Assembly: GCA_900095095.1 (NCBI GenBank)
Contig: FMBT01000374.1
Span: 62,001 to 126,000, forward strand
Source of the DNA: Fragilariopsis cylindrus CCMP1102
Taxonomy: Eukaryota; Bacillariophyta; Bacillariophyceae; Bacillariales; Bacillariaceae
Direction: 5' to 3'
Length of the DNA stretch: 64,000 nt
Shown one piece after another: positions 21,651 through 30,839 of this stretch (its first letter is position 1; each line of letters starts with the position of its first letter). The position numbers were made by a program, and so were the translations under genes. The notes below the pieces were generated by a model. It ran no database searches. It was not told the DNA's origin and worked only from the letters and a program-made list of their open reading frames with translations.

Positions 21651-22924
21651 TCAGAGTAGGTCCACCAGATTTAAAAATAGCTTTACATCAGTAGGGAATA
21701 ATTTGTCCATAAATTGTTTTGCCATTTCTAAATTTGATGAACCAAGTGCAGTAAGACGAGGAACAATAACAGCACCATCCAGATCAGGAAATTTGGCAAG
21801 TTGTTTTGCAGCATGAAGACCATTTGTTGGATTGGTCTTGTCACGATAAGAATCCATGCATGTTCCGGTAGAATGACCAGAACGGAACAGATACCTTGTT
21901 GCTATTCAATGATTCTGTAATAGATGATTGCCTAAGTGATTTCCCACTAAACAACTTCAAAGTTTCTTCTATCTCTTGAACAGAATAACCAGATTCATTT
22001 AAATGATTTCGTAAAACCCTTTGAATGTTCTTCTGGATCTTTTCCGCTACGTTTTTTGTCTTGATGTTAAAAAGACTGGGGAAGACAACATTTTCAAGAC
22101 CTCAACGAATCTGGTTGCTGCTGCGAAGTAAGCCATTTTCAATAGCAAAATAGCATTCAGTAAAATGGTAAAAATCAAATAAGTATGATTCAAAATCTGG
22201 AACCATAGGCATCCGTCCACCAGGTATTGACAACTTGCAATGCGTCATGCCATTCCCAATCAGAATAGTTCTCGAAACGTACTTCACCAACTCTTGCCAT
22301 TACTAAGTATATAAAAAGAATTTCAGCACGCTGCTCCATTAAGTCATTTGTTCCATCAGACCTGTGAATCATGTTCAAGAACATCTTCTTCAAGTCGCAA
22401 AGATTAAATCGAGTTGGCATCAAAGGTGTTGCATTATCACGATACAATGGCACGATTTTAGTGGTGCCAAATTGGATATCACCATCTGCATTATCAATAA
22501 AAAATCTATTGTGGTCCTCTTCAAATTCAATTCTTAACTGAGTATACCAACTTGGAAAGAAGGTATCATTTTTGTTGATGTAATCTTCATGATCTGGAAA
22601 AGTAACAGGGAATGATTTGAAGACTTGACCAATGTAGCCCTTTAATGTAGCTGTTGTACAGCATCGTTTGTTGTTTGGATTAGTTGGGTTGAGATTATCA
22701 ACAAAAGAGTTGATGGGAATAGCAGTTTTTGTAAGCCATTGCATAAATGTATTATAATACAACTCTAAATATTCACCACGGATCTCATCATAATGCATTT
22801 CTAAAGGAAGATCCCTCTGGATACGATATGCTGCATGAACAGGTAAGCCTGATCTTCTGAGTGTTGCGGTGGACTCAGCCTGGCCAAGAACCCTGCCATT
22901 ATTCTGATTAATGGATGCCATCAC
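21651..22924 (-). pseudogene. Tyrosine-recombinase (Crypton-like) remnant
   Basis: Reading right to left, the first block (22924-22190) starts MMASINQNNGRVLGQ and contains EILFIYLVMARVGEVRF, a good fit to the region around the first catalytic Arg of tyrosine recombinases, followed by SDWEWHDALQVV. After a stop and frame changes come VFPSLFNIKTKN, a block with GKSLRQSSITESL (Arg of the second box) and RSGHSTGTCMDSYRD (His and the presumed nucleophilic Tyr), ending near 21651. Frames change between 21857 and 22190, so either introns or decay separate the parts. Cryptons and related eukaryotic tyrosine-recombinase elements occur in stramenopiles; assignment is by motif order only. No terminal repeat was recognised. 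Confidence 0.5.
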
Positions 22925-23014
22925 AACAACAGATGCGTCTGATTTAATTGATTGTTAATTTTATGATGTGAGGAGAATGGAAGAGAAATGAAACAGAAAG
23001 CAATTTTTTAATAC

Positions 23015-23630
23015 TGATATTCTACGCGTGTGGGAAACTGGGAATCGTGGAAAACTGGGAATTGATTTTGGAAAACTGAGAATTTACTTTTTTGAGCTAG
23101 CAAATGCGCGCAGTTTACTGGTCCATTTTATTTAGTTTACTGGTCCATTTTATCTCATTTTTCAAAATTTGTACCAGTTGCAATAGGCTAATTAATCAAT
23201 AAATATAAGGTTTCTGAACAAACTACAAATATAGATAGATTGATCTTCAGATTTTGAACAAGATGAAGTATTTAAAGTATAATTTATAACTGTTATACTG
23301 GAAAACAATTTACCGGTGAATAAGTAGTGTTTTTGGCCAAAATTGCTAGTGTTTTTCACTAGTTAAATCATGGTTAATTCAGATTATACTAAATCAGTAT
23401 CAGTACACTCCTGAAACCAAAATAAGTTAAGTTAACTAGACTATGTTCTTCCTTATATGTAATAGAATAGATTGTTACATTACTATTAACACTTTTGAGC
23501 ATGTTGTCTTTGATTTATTAGACACTCCATACAGTAGTACTTTTCCTCATAAATTCATATTTTATCGCGTATTTGCACGAAAAATTTTAAACTGGGAATT
23601 CCCAGTTTTCCACGCGCGTAGTATTGTGAG
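23015..23630. repeat. Possible short inverted-repeat element
   Basis: TACGCGTGTGGGAAACTGGG at 23033 and following GTGGAAAACTGGGAATT (about 23047-23064) are matched in inverse by GGGAATTCCCAGTTTTCCAC and GCGCGTAG at about 23594-23620. The interior holds a doubled AGTTTACTGGTCCATTTTAT (23110-23150). Could be a MITE of about 0.6 kb or the flank of the recombinase element. Confidence 0.45.
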
Positions 23631-23798
23631 TCAGGATTTTTTGAATCTATTAACGAGCTGGCAGGTGGCAGGTTTGAAAAAAATATTATGGCGAATGTAG
23701 CCGCATACTCGCAGCGACCAGGGACTGGGCGATATAAGGGCTTGATCTTAATTACAAATTGACATGATCGCTATGAGATAAAACAAGTAACTTACTGT

Positions 23799-24002
23799 AC
23801 ACAAGAAATGAAATAATGATTTAAAGCAATCATACGCGACGGCAATGTCAGATTCCTAGGCCAGTTACTTAAATAGATACAGCACTTCAATCAACTTTAC
23901 GTAAGAAATGAAACGATTTAACGCAATCATACGCGACGGCAATGTCAGATTCCTAGGCCAGTTACTTAAATAGCTACAGCACTTCAATCAACTTTACGTA
24001 AG
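23799..24002 (+). repeat. Tandem duplication, two units of about 102 bp
   Basis: GCAATCATACGCGACGGCAA, TCAGATTCCTAGGCCAGTTA and AGCACTTCAATCAACTTTAC occur twice about 102 bp apart, nearly identical. The pair ends 147 bp upstream of the start of the secreted PT-repeat gene, so it is likely in its promoter. Confidence 0.9.
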
Positions 24003-24148
24003 CAAAAAAATTATACAGATATAAATAAAAAGTACACAAAAACATTGTTTTAATACATGAAATTTCTTCATTATTTTTCAAAATACCGAATTAAACGCAT
24101 TCAAACTAATTTTAATTGTAAAATAAAGTAAAAAATTATAGCACGATA

Positions 24149-25012
24149 ATGTATAGTGAACAATTGCTCGTTGTCATTATGACACTCTTTTCTCTCATGA
24201 CAGCTTCAGCTGCATCCTCTTACGTTGTCCAGGGTGAAAGAGACACAGCACGTATTCTTAAAAATTCGAAAAATCAAAATGTCAAAAGATCAAAAAAAGG
24301 CAAAGCAATGAAGAAATCTAAGAAGGGAGGTGTTGTAACCTCTGCTCCATCTCCTCCCATTGTTACTACTGCTCCAACGGCACCACCAACTCTTACTCCA
24401 ACAGTACCACCTACTACTGCTCCAACAGCACCACCAACAATTACTCCAACAGTACCACCTACTACTGCTCCAACGGCACCACCAACAATTACTCCAACAG
24501 TACCACCTACTACTGCTCCAACGGCACCACCAACTCTTACTCCAACAGTACCACCTACTACTGCTCCAACGGCACCATCTACCGGCCCATACACAACATC
24601 CCCCACTTCGATGGATTCATTCTCAGTAAAATCTTTACCATTTACTATTTCTTACTCACCATCGACTAATACCCCAACCCCTGAAAATTATATAGAACTC
24701 ACTCGTGCAACTCAAAAGTACTTGGAAGATTTCTTCACAGCTAAGTACGAAAAGACTTCTATCATTATTCTAGATGATTTCCTGACGGTTAGAATCAGCG
24801 AAGCATTCATCCAGGGAGAGCCTGTCCTAGTTACGTACAAATCAAATGCTCTCTTCAACCCTCGTTCTATTTTCTACCCTCCTACAACAGAAGTTGAGAG
24901 TGAGATCGCATTGGCACTTCTATCAGAAGACTATCTGGCATTGATCCAGTCCCTACCAAGATCCAATCCTTTCCGTGGAACCGAAACGACTACATTTTCC
25001 ATAGGGTTATAG
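24149..25012 (+). CDS. Secreted Pro/Thr-repeat protein
   Basis: 287 codons. The N terminus is a clear signal peptide (LLVVIMTLFSLMTASAASS), then a basic Lys/Ser stretch (residues about 40-65), then four copies of a 16-residue repeat of the form APP-T-L/I-TPTVPPTTAPT (bases about 24378-24575), typical of extended, O-glycosylated linkers. The C-terminal part contains ELTRATQKYLEDFFTAKYE and VRISEAFIQGEPVLVTYKS, a conserved module that I associate with diatom cell-surface proteins often followed by LRRs. The ORF ends shortly after this module, and LRR-coding debris starts 320 bp downstream, so the gene may be a truncated or unspliced form of a longer protein. Fragments of the same module lie at 21330-21410 and 28244-28459. 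Likely extracellular; function unknown. Confidence 0.8.
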   Translation: MYSEQLLVVIMTLFSLMTASAASSYVVQGERDTARILKNSKNQNVKRSKKGKAMKKSKKGGVVTSAPSPPIVTTAPTAPPTLTPTVPPTTAPTAPPTITPTVPPTTAPTAPPTITPTVPPTTAPTAPPTLTPTVPPTTAPTAPSTGPYTTSPTSMDSFSVKSLPFTISYSPSTNTPTPENYIELTRATQKYLEDFFTAKYEKTSIIILDDFLTVRISEAFIQGEPVLVTYKSNALFNPRSIFYPPTTEVESEIALALLSEDYLALIQSLPRSNPFRGTETTTFSIGL

Positions 25013-25330
25013 GTATAGGTATGCATACAACATTATCATACTTTATAGCTGACATAACCTAAACAACAAACTAACTAACTAGGTAACTTCTACTACTAGT
25101 CTAGAGATTTTCTATCAATAGTTTTAGTCTTCGTATTTCGTATTTAAATCATTACTTTTTCATTATTGATGATTCTATTTCTCTTTTTCTTCAGTCGCAT
25201 GTCATTGCTTAATATTCGCATTTTGAAATTTACGTTTTAAGGTACAGTAAAACGTTATTGACTCGAAAGTCGAAGGAATGAAGAGCATCGATCTTTCACA
25301 CACCATGTCATATACCACACAAGAATCAAC

Positions 25331-25633
25331 TTGGCTAATAATAACCTGTATGGAACATTACCTGCACAAATATCTTATTCATCATCCCTTGAAAGTCTTG
25401 ATTTATTGAGTGGTAATAGTAATTTTGGTGGCGCATTTCTTATTCTTCTATTACATAATTTTAAAGAGGAATTAATGATCAAAGGGACAACTATTATGGC
25501 TAAGGTCACAAATTCTATACGTGAGTTGAACACTGCATTGCGAGTTTCTGCAGATAGTTGCAACATCAATGATTGTGCGTGTCGTTCTTGTGTGGACGGT
25601 GACGAGGACGGGGATGAGCTACGCGGAATATAA
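25331..25633 (+). pseudogene. LRR protein fragment
   Basis: The first residues fit the plant-type LRR consensus: LANNNLYGTLPAQISYSSSLESLDL. The next part, up to CNINDCACRSCVDG, looks like the Cys-rich end cap of diatom LRR proteins after an internal loss. No signal peptide or upstream repeats are in frame. It may once have belonged with the PT-repeat gene upstream. Considered a remnant. Confidence 0.5.
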
Positions 25634-25739
25634 CTAGAGAGAGAAAAAAAATTGGCCAATTATAAAAATGATAATGATAATGGTAATGATAATGACAATG
25701 ACTAGAACTAATATTGATAATGCAGTAAACACGTGACTT

Positions 25740-26220
25740 CGTCCTTGTGATATTAGATGTATGCAATTTCCATCGTCGCTTTATGATGATACCAGTTATG
25801 CACGAAGTAGTATTCATGTAGTAAAATCCTTGCATGGTGCACATTGCTTATCACAAATAGATGGGCAGTAAAATTTGATCTGTATCTCTTACCACAACGT
25901 TGACTCTTCTTCTTTGATTTTACCCACTCACGATCCTTAGTAGAATCACCATCGAATCTATATGTTAAAGCATCGTCACATTCTCCGCGTTCACTTTCGC
26001 CTGCAACAGTGCCATCTTTTGTTTGAATAGTGATTTCGGTTCAGGTGAATCAATCGTCAGTCTTATACGTTGATGGAAAGTCTTCGGGATTCCAAATAGG
26101 CAAGTTTGGATTCCAAAAGGTTTGGTAGTCAATGGGGAAATCTACGTTCGAGTAATACTGAGTGTATCCATCCGGTGAGCATTTGTTAGCTGTGGTGTAT
26201 GTCTATTGCAATTAGTAAAT
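25740..26220 (-). pseudogene. Remnant of a secreted Cys/Trp-motif protein
   Basis: Minus-strand reading gives CSPDGYTQYYSNVDFPIDY and FWNPNLPIWNPEDFPSTY near 26075-26190, then after two stops EITIQTKDGTVAGESERGEC, DALTYRFDGDSTKDREWVK and KKKSQRCG to about 25893. These look protein-coding in patches but no complete ORF exists and stops interrupt them. Could be an intron-containing gene I cannot assemble, or a decayed one. Confidence 0.35.
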
Positions 26221-26353
26221 TTTCAATATAGATATGTTTTTCGGGAAGTAGCCACTGACTATTAAAGGGTTTCTCCGAGAATAAACTACTATTTAATTTT
26301 ACATTGAACGTTTACATTACATGTTTTACTTCCTTTTGAGTACTTGACTTAGT

Positions 26354-27012
26354 CTACCTAATAGTCTTACACTTTTTCTTCTTCTTTGTATTCTTATTTT
26401 TTGTACCGGTACGACATCCACCTTTACTCCAAACAAAATCAATATGATTTAATAAATCAATTTTATCTTGTTTTTTACATATATTACGTTGATTTGTTAC
26501 CCAAAATCCAAGTTGTGGATCATTCGGATATTGTTTTGGTACATCAGTTGTTCCATATTTTTTGTTATATTTTTGTAATCGTTCGTACATATCCATCCAT
26601 GGAATCATGACATATATTCGCCATTTAAAACTAATGGATTCTAATTTTATAATCCGATCTTTGGATAAATCATTATCTTTATATGCCACACGTTGTTTAT
26701 TTACCCATGTTCCTAATTCAGGATTCGGATAGTATTCCTGTGGAACATTAGTTTTACCATTGTTTTTCTTTTTATATTCTAATAGATCTTGATAATGCAT
26801 ATCCCATCTCTCATTATTATGTGGGCCCATAGTTATTATCTTCTCTTTCTTCGTGTTGTTGTTTCCCCTCTCTTTTTCTTTTCCATTCATTCCAGCAGCA
26901 GTAGTAGTAGTAGCAGCGCGTTTGTTATTATGCATCCTTCGTTCGACTGCCTCGTCATCACTAGAATCGTAGTATTCCTCCTCCTCCTCCTCCTTCTCTT
27001 CATTTTCCTCGA

Positions 27013-27046
<34 letters not shown>

Positions 27047-27223
27047 GATGGTGGTACTGCTACTGCTGCTGCGTTTACCATCCCTCTTCCTTTTATTATT
27101 TGCCGACGAGGAACGGATAATATTATTGCCTTGAGCGCGACTGCCTCCAATAGGTTCGTCCTGTATGATTGGAACCCTAAAGCGGATTCGAAAATTTCTT
27201 CGATTGGTGGTATTATCAGACAT
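26354..27223 (-). CDS. Helicase-associated (HA) domain protein
   Basis: Single exon, 289 residues. The N-terminal half is disordered, with an 11-Asn run and a Glu run. Residues about 135-200 and 205-262 form two HA repeats, recognised by W-x-x-x-Y/M-x-x-L-x-x-Y, an N-V/T-D-V-P block (NGKTNVPQEYYPNPELGTWV and TTDVPKQYPNDPQLGFWV) and the Q-R following. The C terminus is strongly basic (KNTKKKKKCKTIR), a likely nuclear signal. HA domains are thought to bind nucleic acid and are expanded in diatoms as stand-alone proteins without a helicase core, as here. Possible role in DNA or chromatin binding; inferred from family only. Confidence 0.88.
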
Positions 27224-27661
27224 CTTTTTTTTAAAGTTTCTGACTTTCTATACTTGAAATAGCTACTTGTATGATTTTCTTCAGACAAATAAGCGTTTGT
27301 GACGAATACTTTCGTGTTTGTGCTTGTTTCTGTGTATGTCGTCGTCGTCTTCGAAGAAGTCTCAAGAGAATTGATGTTGCTGTTCTATTGCGTACATTGT
27401 TGCATCTTTTCCTTCTTCTTATATTGGAAATGCTAGATAATGATTTTCATGATGCGTCGATGCAAAACAACTCCGTTTTTTATTCGATTGATTCATTCGA
27501 CTCGATTCGAATTCGCTTTGACAACGATCATAGGGTTCGAGTTAATGAATTGGAGTGTGATGTGAAGTTTTTTAAAACACAATACAAGTACCGGTACAAT
27601 GTATCCATTTTTACGTGCTTGTCTTCGTTGTGCTTCAATAATTAAGAAAAAGATGAGGATA

Positions 27662-28031
27662 TTAGTGGTGGGTCCCATATTTTTCCAGATTGATTCGATA
27701 AATAAGGAAAACAATAGACGAAAAGGCCGACGAGAATCCCATAAGATTCATCGCAATAGCCTTGCCAAGTGGTTTGTCAAGAATTAGACACAATGGTACG
27801 ATGCTCGTCGAGCTGAGAATCATAATCCAATCGAATAGAAAACTAGTCCAGTCGCCAACGTCCACAGGTTTGCTTGCGCCAAAATGGAAGATCTTTTGGC
27901 CGGGACCCGATAGTGATTGCAGCTAAACCTATACATGTGCACCAATAGAAATAGATTTTCATAATGGTATCTGCGGTATCAAAGCAAGAATTCCAATTCA
28001 TGGTGAATTCGTGACCGGAATATTCAGCCAT
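27662..28031 (-). pseudogene. Possible degraded small membrane protein
   Basis: The first frame (28031 leftwards) reads MAEYSGHEFTMNW, then a hydrophobic helix ending CIGLAAITIGSRPKDLPFW. Near 27865 the coding look moves to other frames (ANLWTLATGLVFYSIGL, then MILSSTSIVPLCLILDKPLG and FSSAFSSIVFLIYR). Each piece resembles a membrane helix, but they are not joined in one frame and no splice signal joins them cleanly. Low certainty. Confidence 0.3.
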
Positions 28032-28109
28032 CGAAGCAGCTGGGAAGAGAAGCGATCAAAAAAACGAGCAAATAAATAATATAAAGAAAAGGAAATTTTA
28101 GTCCAACAA

Positions 28110-28459
28110 GAGTTCATTACTAGTAGAAAACAAGTGCCTGTATTGGTTTCAATTTAAAAATAAAATAGCTAGCAATGAAATAAGATAAAATAAAATAAAC
28201 GATTTACATAATAATATTAATTGCACTACATTACACATCAATATTGCCTCCCATCCTTACTCGTGCATCTCAAAAATACTTGGAAGATTTCCTAGTGATT
28301 TTTTTATTTGAATTGGAAAAGTTCTTGACGATTAGGGTCCGCGAAGCGTTCATCGATGGAGAGTCTGTCTTAGTTACGTACAAATCAAATGGTCTCTTTA
28401 CTGATATTCGTCGGTTTCAAGTTTTCACGTGTCTTTTGTTTGTTTGTTTTTGTTTTTGA
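28110..28459 (+). pseudogene. Fragment of the PT-protein family with 5' flank, copy B
   Basis: 28110-28240 matches 21170-21300 (5' flank). 28244-28440 then codes LTRASQKYLEDFL and VREAFIDGESVLVTYKSNGL, aligning with ELTRATQKYLEDFF and VRISEAFIQGEPVLVTYKS of the protein at 24149. The coding match stops at FTDIRRF, followed by T/G-rich sequence. No signal peptide or PT repeats remain. Confidence 0.75.
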
Positions 28460-28588
28460 TTTTGTTGTTGCTGTTTTCTTTTTGTTTCTTTTATTGATGG
28501 GAGATGTTGTTTTCGTTGATATTGATTCTGTTGACGATGTCACGATATCACGATTGCATTGGTGGACTGTACGTACTTTAATTCTATC

Positions 28589-30241
28589 TTAGGACGTGAA
28601 TTCAATTGCTGGTTTTTCCCTTTGAAGCATCGCAATATTTTCCTGTGTTAAATTACTTCGGAAGTAACGTAAGTATGGCGCATTACGAACAAATTTAATT
28701 AATACCTCTTGTGGAAGGAATGGAGTCACTTCTATACCATCAACATGATATCTGTATCTGTATCTTGCATTTCTAATAGAAACACGTTCAAGCCTGTTGC
28801 TACAGTAATGGAACATATGTATACCATTAGAAGCCTTATAAAATTCAATTTGCCTAGGATCAATAAGATCCATAATGTTCACCCTGTCAACAGGTGTGAG
28901 ATTCATGGGGATAGGATCAACCACGAAAAGACAATCATCAAATTCGATATCTTTTAAATGATCAAACTTTAGCCGTGTGAGCTGCCTACGCATTTCATAT
29001 CCATTGAGTTGAATACATCCTTTATTATCACGATAAATGTTGCAAGTTTCCTCATTATAATTATTATTCCATGTAATTTCTTCTAAACGAGTACAATCTT
29101 TTATATATGCCTTCAGGATTTCATTTTCCGATTTCATTACCCCAAGCTGTCCACGTACCATATTATTATTATATTTTGTACCTGATAAATTAAGATGACG
29201 AATATTTGGAACTAAATATGAAAGTTTACATGGAAAATTTGCACATACATTGTCGTTTGAATCTTGTGAAGAAAGATCCAAGTATTGAGTGAATTTCATT
29301 GGACAATCGTCTTCGATCATCTGACGTCGTGATTTTAAGCAAATAGAATATCCATTAATTTCATTACGATTATCAATCACCAAATGTTTAAAGAATGGTA
29401 ACCGTCTGTCACAACGTTCAGGAAACGAAAGTCCACTATTTCTTATGTATCCATAGTTTGTACTCCAATCGCTGAAAAAATCGCGTACCCTTCCTTCATT
29501 TCCTGCTCGACTAATAACAATAGCACGAACGACTTTCATATCAACATCATTATTACTTGTATTATTATTATTACTATTATTATTATCATCATCATCATCA
29601 TCATCATCATCCCAGTTATTATTGGCATAAAATTCATCTTTCATTCTCTTCGATGTTAGTAATAAATCAATACGACTATCATTGTCTAAGTAACTTGATA
29701 TGGTAAAACGTGGTACATCCATTCCTGAAGTCATCAAATATGTCAAATACGATCCGCCACCATCCATAGCAGCAATTCTTGCTTTTTCTTCATAATGCTC
29801 TGACGCAATCTTCAGTTGATTAGACGCAATCTTGAATAAACTACATGCATCCATCAAGGTTTGTTCGACCTGTCGGCGTTTCTCGTGTTCGGTAGGATGA
29901 ATTATACCGCCTTGACTATTATTGTTGTTTTCATCCGTAATACTTGCTCGACTTTCTTCATCATACTGGAGGAGAACAGCAGCAGCTTCGGCTTTTGCAG
30001 CGGGAAGAGCTGCTGTGATAATAGCGTGAACACGTTGTGCTTGGAACGCAATCGTAAGTCGTTCCTCTGCTTCAATCAAATCTTGTTCTATCTGCTGTCG
30101 TCGTCTTTCGTTATCGCGAGGATCATCGCCTTGTTGCTCATCCCGAGCAGTAATAGCTGATCTAGCCATAGTTTTAGCAGCGATAACAGCTGCAGCAGCG
30201 TCTTCATCGTTGGTATTATGAAACTTAATATTGTATGTCAT
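28589..30241 (-). CDS. Coiled-coil protein with F-box-like and LRR-like regions
   Basis: Single exon, 550 residues. Residues 1-160 are Ala/Glu-rich helices (EQDLIEAEERLTIAFQAQR and a second, similar helix VEQTLMDACSLFKIASNQL), probably coiled coil. Residues about 170-208 (DVPRFTISSYLDNDSRIDLL then TSKRMKDEF) resemble an F-box in the pattern of a short helix, Leu-rich helix and KRM. An Asp/Asn homopolymer follows. The rest has loosely spaced Leu/Asn strands such as IRHLNLSGTKYNN and LTRLKFDHLKDIEFDDC, suggestive of irregular LRRs. If the F-box reading is right it would be a substrate receptor for SCF ubiquitin ligases; this is inference from weak patterns. Start is the first ATG, close to the gene end. 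Confidence 0.7.
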   Translation of the reverse strand: MTYNIKFHNTNDEDAAAAVIAAKTMARSAITARDEQQGDDPRDNERRRQQIEQDLIEAEERLTIAFQAQRVHAIITAALPAAKAEAAAVLLQYDEESRASITDENNNNSQGGIIHPTEHEKRRQVEQTLMDACSLFKIASNQLKIASEHYEEKARIAAMDGGGSYLTYLMTSGMDVPRFTISSYLDNDSRIDLLLTSKRMKDEFYANNNWDDDDDDDDDNNNSNNNNTSNNDVDMKVVRAIVISRAGNEGRVRDFFSDWSTNYGYIRNSGLSFPERCDRRLPFFKHLVIDNRNEINGYSICLKSRRQMIEDDCPMKFTQYLDLSSQDSNDNVCANFPCKLSYLVPNIRHLNLSGTKYNNNMVRGQLGVMKSENEILKAYIKDCTRLEEITWNNNYNEETCNIYRDNKGCIQLNGYEMRRQLTRLKFDHLKDIEFDDCLFVVDPIPMNLTPVDRVNIMDLIDPRQIEFYKASNGIHMFHYCSNRLERVSIRNARYRYRYHVDGIEVTPFLPQEVLIKFVRNAPYLRYFRSNLTQENIAMLQREKPAIEFTS

Positions 30242-30374
30242 ATTGGTGATTACATTCGTTGTATGTTGTGTTTACTGCCGCCTGTGTGTGTATTGGCGAT
30301 GTCGTTTTTATCCGAATCGTTCGTTCGTTCGTTCGTTCGTTCGTTAGACGTTAGAGAATGATGATGCAATTGAA

Positions 30375-30411
<37 letters not shown>

Positions 30412-30839
30412 AACTTGTTGGCTATTGGCAACATTGTACTAGTCATATTGCACTTTCGGCGTTTAGTGCTTTATTTCTGACTGATCGATCGACTGATTCA
30501 TTCATTCATTCATTCAGACTTTTACTATTCATACCGTAATTGTACATACCTTGAACCTATGTCGTGAGGTTGGTTTCTTTTTCTTCTTCTTCTTCTTCCT
30601 TTGCTTGTCTTTATATCGGTGTGACAACGTCGTCGTTTGAGTAATTGAGTTGTGTGTTGGTTGTGTGTCAACGCCGTTTGTATACTATCGCGTTTTCATT
30701 ACTTACTTGCCCTAGTAAGTAACTAGGAACCACTTTGGTGCGTTACACCCCTCAAACAGTCATCATTTTTTTGAATTTTCGCGCGGGGTGATCTAGCGAA
30801 ACCATTGAATAAAACTCCACGTGGAACTAGTAAATAATA
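30242..30839. other. Intergenic, microsatellite-rich
   Basis: Upstream of the coiled-coil gene. Contains GTTC repeats (30322-30344), a TTAG array of about nine units (30376-30413), ATTC repeats (30496-30515) and TTC repeats (30582-30597). No coding signal. Confidence 0.6.
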
